Origin: Asterionellopsis glacialis
Lineage: Eukaryota > Bacillariophyta > Plagiogrammaphyceae > Rhaphoneidales > Asterionellopsidaceae
Direction: 5' to 3'
Length of the DNA: 11,543 bases
Assembly (NCBI GenBank): GCA_014885115.2
Contig: WKLE02003384.1
Location: forward strand, 1-11,543
The notes beneath the pieces are model-generated. The model was not told where the DNA came from. It saw only the letters and a list, made by a program, of their open reading frames with translations, and ran no database searches. A program made the position numbers and the translations under genes. This document shows positions 9,401 through 11,543 of the stretch, piece after piece (position 1 is the first letter of the stretch; each line of letters begins with the position of its first letter).

Positions 9401-10462
9401 TAGAACCGTCATGGCACGTGCACCAAAGGGTGTTTCTTCCAATGTAAGTGGTGCAGCTGTTTTATTTTTGGACGTACTTTTCGACGGTCCACCACCATCA
9501 GCGTTGCCTTCACTGCCATCACCGCCGCCACCACTTGCATCTTTACTCGATATAGCTACAGGTCTCGCCAGTAATGCCTTGTAGGCATCGGCATGGACAT
9601 GCCCACCAGGGACAAATAAGTGACTTGATAAGGGTGCTGCCAAGGATTGTCTGGCATCATCCACTGCTGCCAAGGCTGCTTGAGGACGTCCCAAGGATGC
9701 CTGTTGTCTTGCACGTTCCAACAAATTGGACACATTATGACATGCCGTCACCATCCCATGTAATGTACGTGCCCGTGCATCGGCTTGTTTGGAATTTTCC
9801 AAGTACGTGGCAGCATCCTTCATGATTCCTGCTGTATTTTGTTGTAATTCCTCATTGGCCTCGACTAAACTCAAGGCCAAATCTTCAGCAGGTGTACCCA
9901 ATGCCACTACCTTTTTGACACTATCTAAAAATGTATCGGAATGATCATGACAAATTTGTCCAATCCGTGCTGACGAAGCACGTTCTTCTTCCACCAATTC
10001 TGCATGCAAATCTTTATCTAATCCCTTTTCAATAGCAATGGCCACAGCCGATGCAACAATCCAATCATGATCATTGGGATCCGATGCAATGGCAGTTCCT
10101 GTCCCCGCAGCACCGGTTCCACCACCACTGGCTGTTCCACCAGTTGTTGTTTGAGAAGCCGACTGTCCTCCTTGTTGAGGATTGGATGGTTCTCCTGATG
10201 TTTCATAGACTTGAATATTCGAACTATGATATCGACTTACATCGACAACTAAACGACGTACATTTTCTTCTCGACGACGACGAGCACGGGAGGCCCATGC
10301 ATCATTTTTAGGCATTCCACCATTGCTACCATTGCTACTTTCCTTTTTCTTGGAGGATGACTTTTTCGTCGTAGACGATGATGGGTGACTTGTATCCAAA
10401 TCACCACCACCACCACCTGTAGGAGACATGATAGTGTCAACATCACCTGGTGAAGAAGCCAT
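6456..10462 (-). CDS. SEC15: Exocyst complex component Sec15 (EXOC6-like), two exons
   Basis: Exons 10462..8577 and 8379..6456 join in frame (phase 2, making a CGC Arg codon at residue 629) into 1269 residues. Sec15 is the exocyst subunit that links Rab GTPases on secretory vesicles to the tethering complex at the plasma membrane. Residues about 148-285 match the Sec15 N-terminal coiled-coil region (acidic/basic helices with [15 protein letters not shown]), and about 353-400 the following LPKIENEV segment. Right after the splice, [17 protein letters not shown] and FCAYYEQNR match the conserved YRCLHIY / FENYYRKQR block of animal Sec15. The C-terminal helical domain includes [15 protein letters not shown] and, near 1161, [15 protein letters not shown], with [14 protein letters not shown] near the end. 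Sec15 is normally about 800-900 residues. The excess lies in a disordered N-terminus, a Gly/Ser/His-rich insert (about 500-612), an acidic linker (about 727-760) and a Lys/Gly insert near 870. The ATG at 10460-10462 has A at -3 and G at +4. Confidence 0.85.
8380..8576 (-). other. Spliceosomal intron in SEC15
   Basis: On the minus strand the donor is GTACGT (8576 down to 8571) and the acceptor is CACAG (ending at 8380), with a long pyrimidine tract (CCCTTTCCCTCTCTCTCG) about 45-65 bases upstream. It is 197 bp, with an in-frame TAG beginning five bases into the intron. The downstream open frame has no ATG at its left end and would otherwise begin at TTG. Using these sites restores one frame and places two Sec15 halves together. 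Confidence 0.8.
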
Positions 10463-11069
10463 TCTTTTGGATTATTTTTTTTAATTACTCTAAGGAAACA
10501 ACAACAAAAAAGGAATGAAAGACGCAATGACAACAGCACCAAGAGATTGCAAGGCTCGATAAAAAGATATCAACAATGCCTTTATTGTTGTCCTCTTGCT
10601 GATGTCTCTCCCTTCTTGTCCCTTTTGGCTCTGTCTCGCCTCTCCTATCTTTTTCCTTTTGGTGCGGTTTCGTGTGTATGTCTCGCCCCTGCAATCTCTC
10701 TTTTTGTTGCCAGGATATTTGTATCGTACTTTATCTATACCGTAGGATCTGTACTGCAATTACTGTATGGGATAAAAAAAAATGCTCAAATCTCAACGCA
10801 AGCTAATTTTTTCGCAATCCAACAAGGCAATGCTCTCTAGCACAGCGCGGAGTCGAATCTCACTGATCTTGAATATATTTATTTGAACTTGTCTTTCGTG
10901 CTGCATATAAAATAGTTTTTAGGATTGAATCATTGAAAAAAAATCGTAAGTTTGAATGATAAACAGACAACATTTTATACAAATTAAAAAGTGTTGTGTA
11001 CAAGAAATTGAAAAAAAATACTGAAAACATGTTTCATGCACAAGAGATTACTTGGTTTTTATATCAGTA

Positions 11070-11123
11070 TTATACTACCATATTATATATAAGCTCTAGT
11101 AGTAGGGGTGGATAGTAGTATAA
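11070..11123. repeat. 9-bp perfect inverted repeat flanking a TATA-like stretch
   Basis: TTATACTAC (11070-11078) is the exact reverse complement of GTAGTATAA (11115-11123). The 36-base gap contains TATTATATATAAG. It may be a palindromic regulatory site, or chance in AT-rich DNA. Confidence 0.35.
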
Positions 11124-11297
11124 CTTGACAGCACCACAACCCCATCATGATGTTAGTAGTACTCTGTAAGAAGATGTTTTTTGTTGTATGTCATCCTCAC
11201 TCTTGCTACCATTTTCTTGATCAGAGAATTCCTATCCATGCTACTAAATATATTTGTGAACAATAACAACAGAAACAATACTACTATATCCCCATTG

Positions 11298-11392
11298 TTT
11301 TTTTAAAAAAAAAAACACATGATCAACAAAGAGACTAGTAATTTTTTTATCCTTCCTTGACTTTGCCTGTTCTTTTTTTTTAACATGATCAA
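11298..11392. repeat. Homopolymer tracts with a repeated ACATGATCAA
   Basis: A T7-A11 block (11298-11315) is followed by ACATGATCAA (11317-11326). A second T9 run (11372-11380) ends beside another exact ACATGATCAA (11383-11392). A further T5-A7-type block lies at about 11405-11416. Poly(dA:dT) tracts just upstream of a start codon are often nucleosome-poor promoter DNA, so this may be the promoter of the gene starting at 11451. Confidence 0.4.
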
Positions 11393-11450
11393 TCACAGTA
11401 CTACTTTTTAAAAAAAGGAATTACCATATATATCAAAACACAATAAGAAA

Positions 11451-11543
11451 ATGTTGTCCACACAGCTCATTTCAGACGACTTATATTTTAAGAAGTTGAA
11501 AGGAGCAGCGCAGAGTCAATACATCATATTGACGGATGAGAAT
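11451..11543 (+). CDS. Possible 5' end of an unidentified gene, runs off the window
   Basis: An ATG at 11451 with A at -3 opens a frame of 31 codons without a stop up to the last base. It begins MLSTQLISDDLYFKKLKG and ends IILTDEN. The amino-acid composition is balanced and unlike the AT-driven frames nearby, and it follows promoter-like poly(A)/poly(T) tracts. No family is recognised from so few residues. A chance frame of this length is quite possible. Confidence 0.4.
   Translation, partial: MLSTQLISDDLYFKKLKGAAQSQYIILTDEN

Larger units (their letters stand above)
10463..11450. promoter_or_regulatory. AT-rich upstream spacer of SEC15 and of the rightmost possible gene
   Basis: About 990 bp between the SEC15 start (minus) and a possible plus-strand start at 11451. 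The left part (10463-10830) is the SEC15 leader and promoter and is pyrimidine-rich on the plus strand. Overlapping frames of 60-97 codons on both strands here have no recognisable features. From 10860 the sequence is very AT-rich, with A8-A11 and T7-T9 runs, an ATATATAAG at 11083-11091 and a 9-bp inverted repeat around it. No RNA gene was recognised. Confidence 0.45.

Noticed and set aside
8736..9825. Several plus-strand open frames (60-135 codons) opposite SEC15 exon 1
   Set aside because: They are shadows of the strongly biased Gly/Ser/Ala/Arg codons of SEC15 and have no domain or independent composition.
10485..10840. Overlapping frames of 69-97 codons upstream of SEC15
   Set aside because: They lie in a pyrimidine-rich leader/promoter on both strands. 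Lys/Arg/Glu or Leu/Ser/Phe richness reflects base composition.
10838..10866. GGAGTCGAATCTC resembling a tRNA T-arm
   Set aside because: The loop is too short and no D-arm, anticodon arm or acceptor stem is present.
10844..11520. Similar AGCGCGGAGTCGAAT (10844) and AGCGCAGAGTCAAT (11507)
   Set aside because: Short, inexact and one copy lies in a putative coding frame. Likely chance.

Overview
The window looks like nuclear DNA from a photosynthetic stramenopile, most likely a diatom. It is compact and AT-leaning, with long open exons, two short GT-AG introns, and intergenic spacers of 0.3 to 2.2 kb. One gene carries a bipartite plastid signal with an Ala|Phe cleavage site, as used in secondary red-algal plastids, followed by a second twin-arginine thylakoid signal. 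I see no operons, ribosome binding sites, CRISPR arrays, intact mobile elements, tRNAs or rRNAs.

Layout from left to right. (1) Minus strand, 1737 to 47: a two-exon gene for a conserved protein of unknown function, resembling the HRI1/lipocalin-like family and its bacterial relatives. (2) 1738 to 3901: a gene-poor spacer with several foldable inverted repeats and copies of a 9-bp motif, GTACCTTAC. (3) Minus strand, 4615 to 3902: a small protein predicted to be delivered to the thylakoid lumen. (4) A 720-bp divergent promoter region with a 15-bp direct repeat. (5) Plus strand, 5336 to 6151: an acyl-protein thioesterase/lysophospholipase-like serine hydrolase with an N-terminal extension. (6) A 304-bp convergent spacer. 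(7) Minus strand, 10462 to 6456: a two-exon gene for a very large (1269-residue) exocyst subunit Sec15. Read without splicing, it would be mistaken for two unrelated hypothetical proteins. (8) 10463 to 11450: an AT-rich spacer with homopolymer tracts. (9) A possible gene start at 11451 on the plus strand, running off the window.

The genes do not form a pathway. The Sec15 homologue would tether secretory vesicles at the plasma membrane, the thioesterase would remove palmitate from membrane-anchored proteins, the lumenal protein acts in the plastid, and the first gene is of unknown role. The points most worth following are the reconstruction of Sec15 with its Ser-x-His-Gly repeat insert, the unassigned thylakoid-lumen protein, the spliced HRI1-like protein, and the hairpin plus GTACCTTAC combination in the long spacer. 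I see no clear new defence, mobile or biosynthetic system here.
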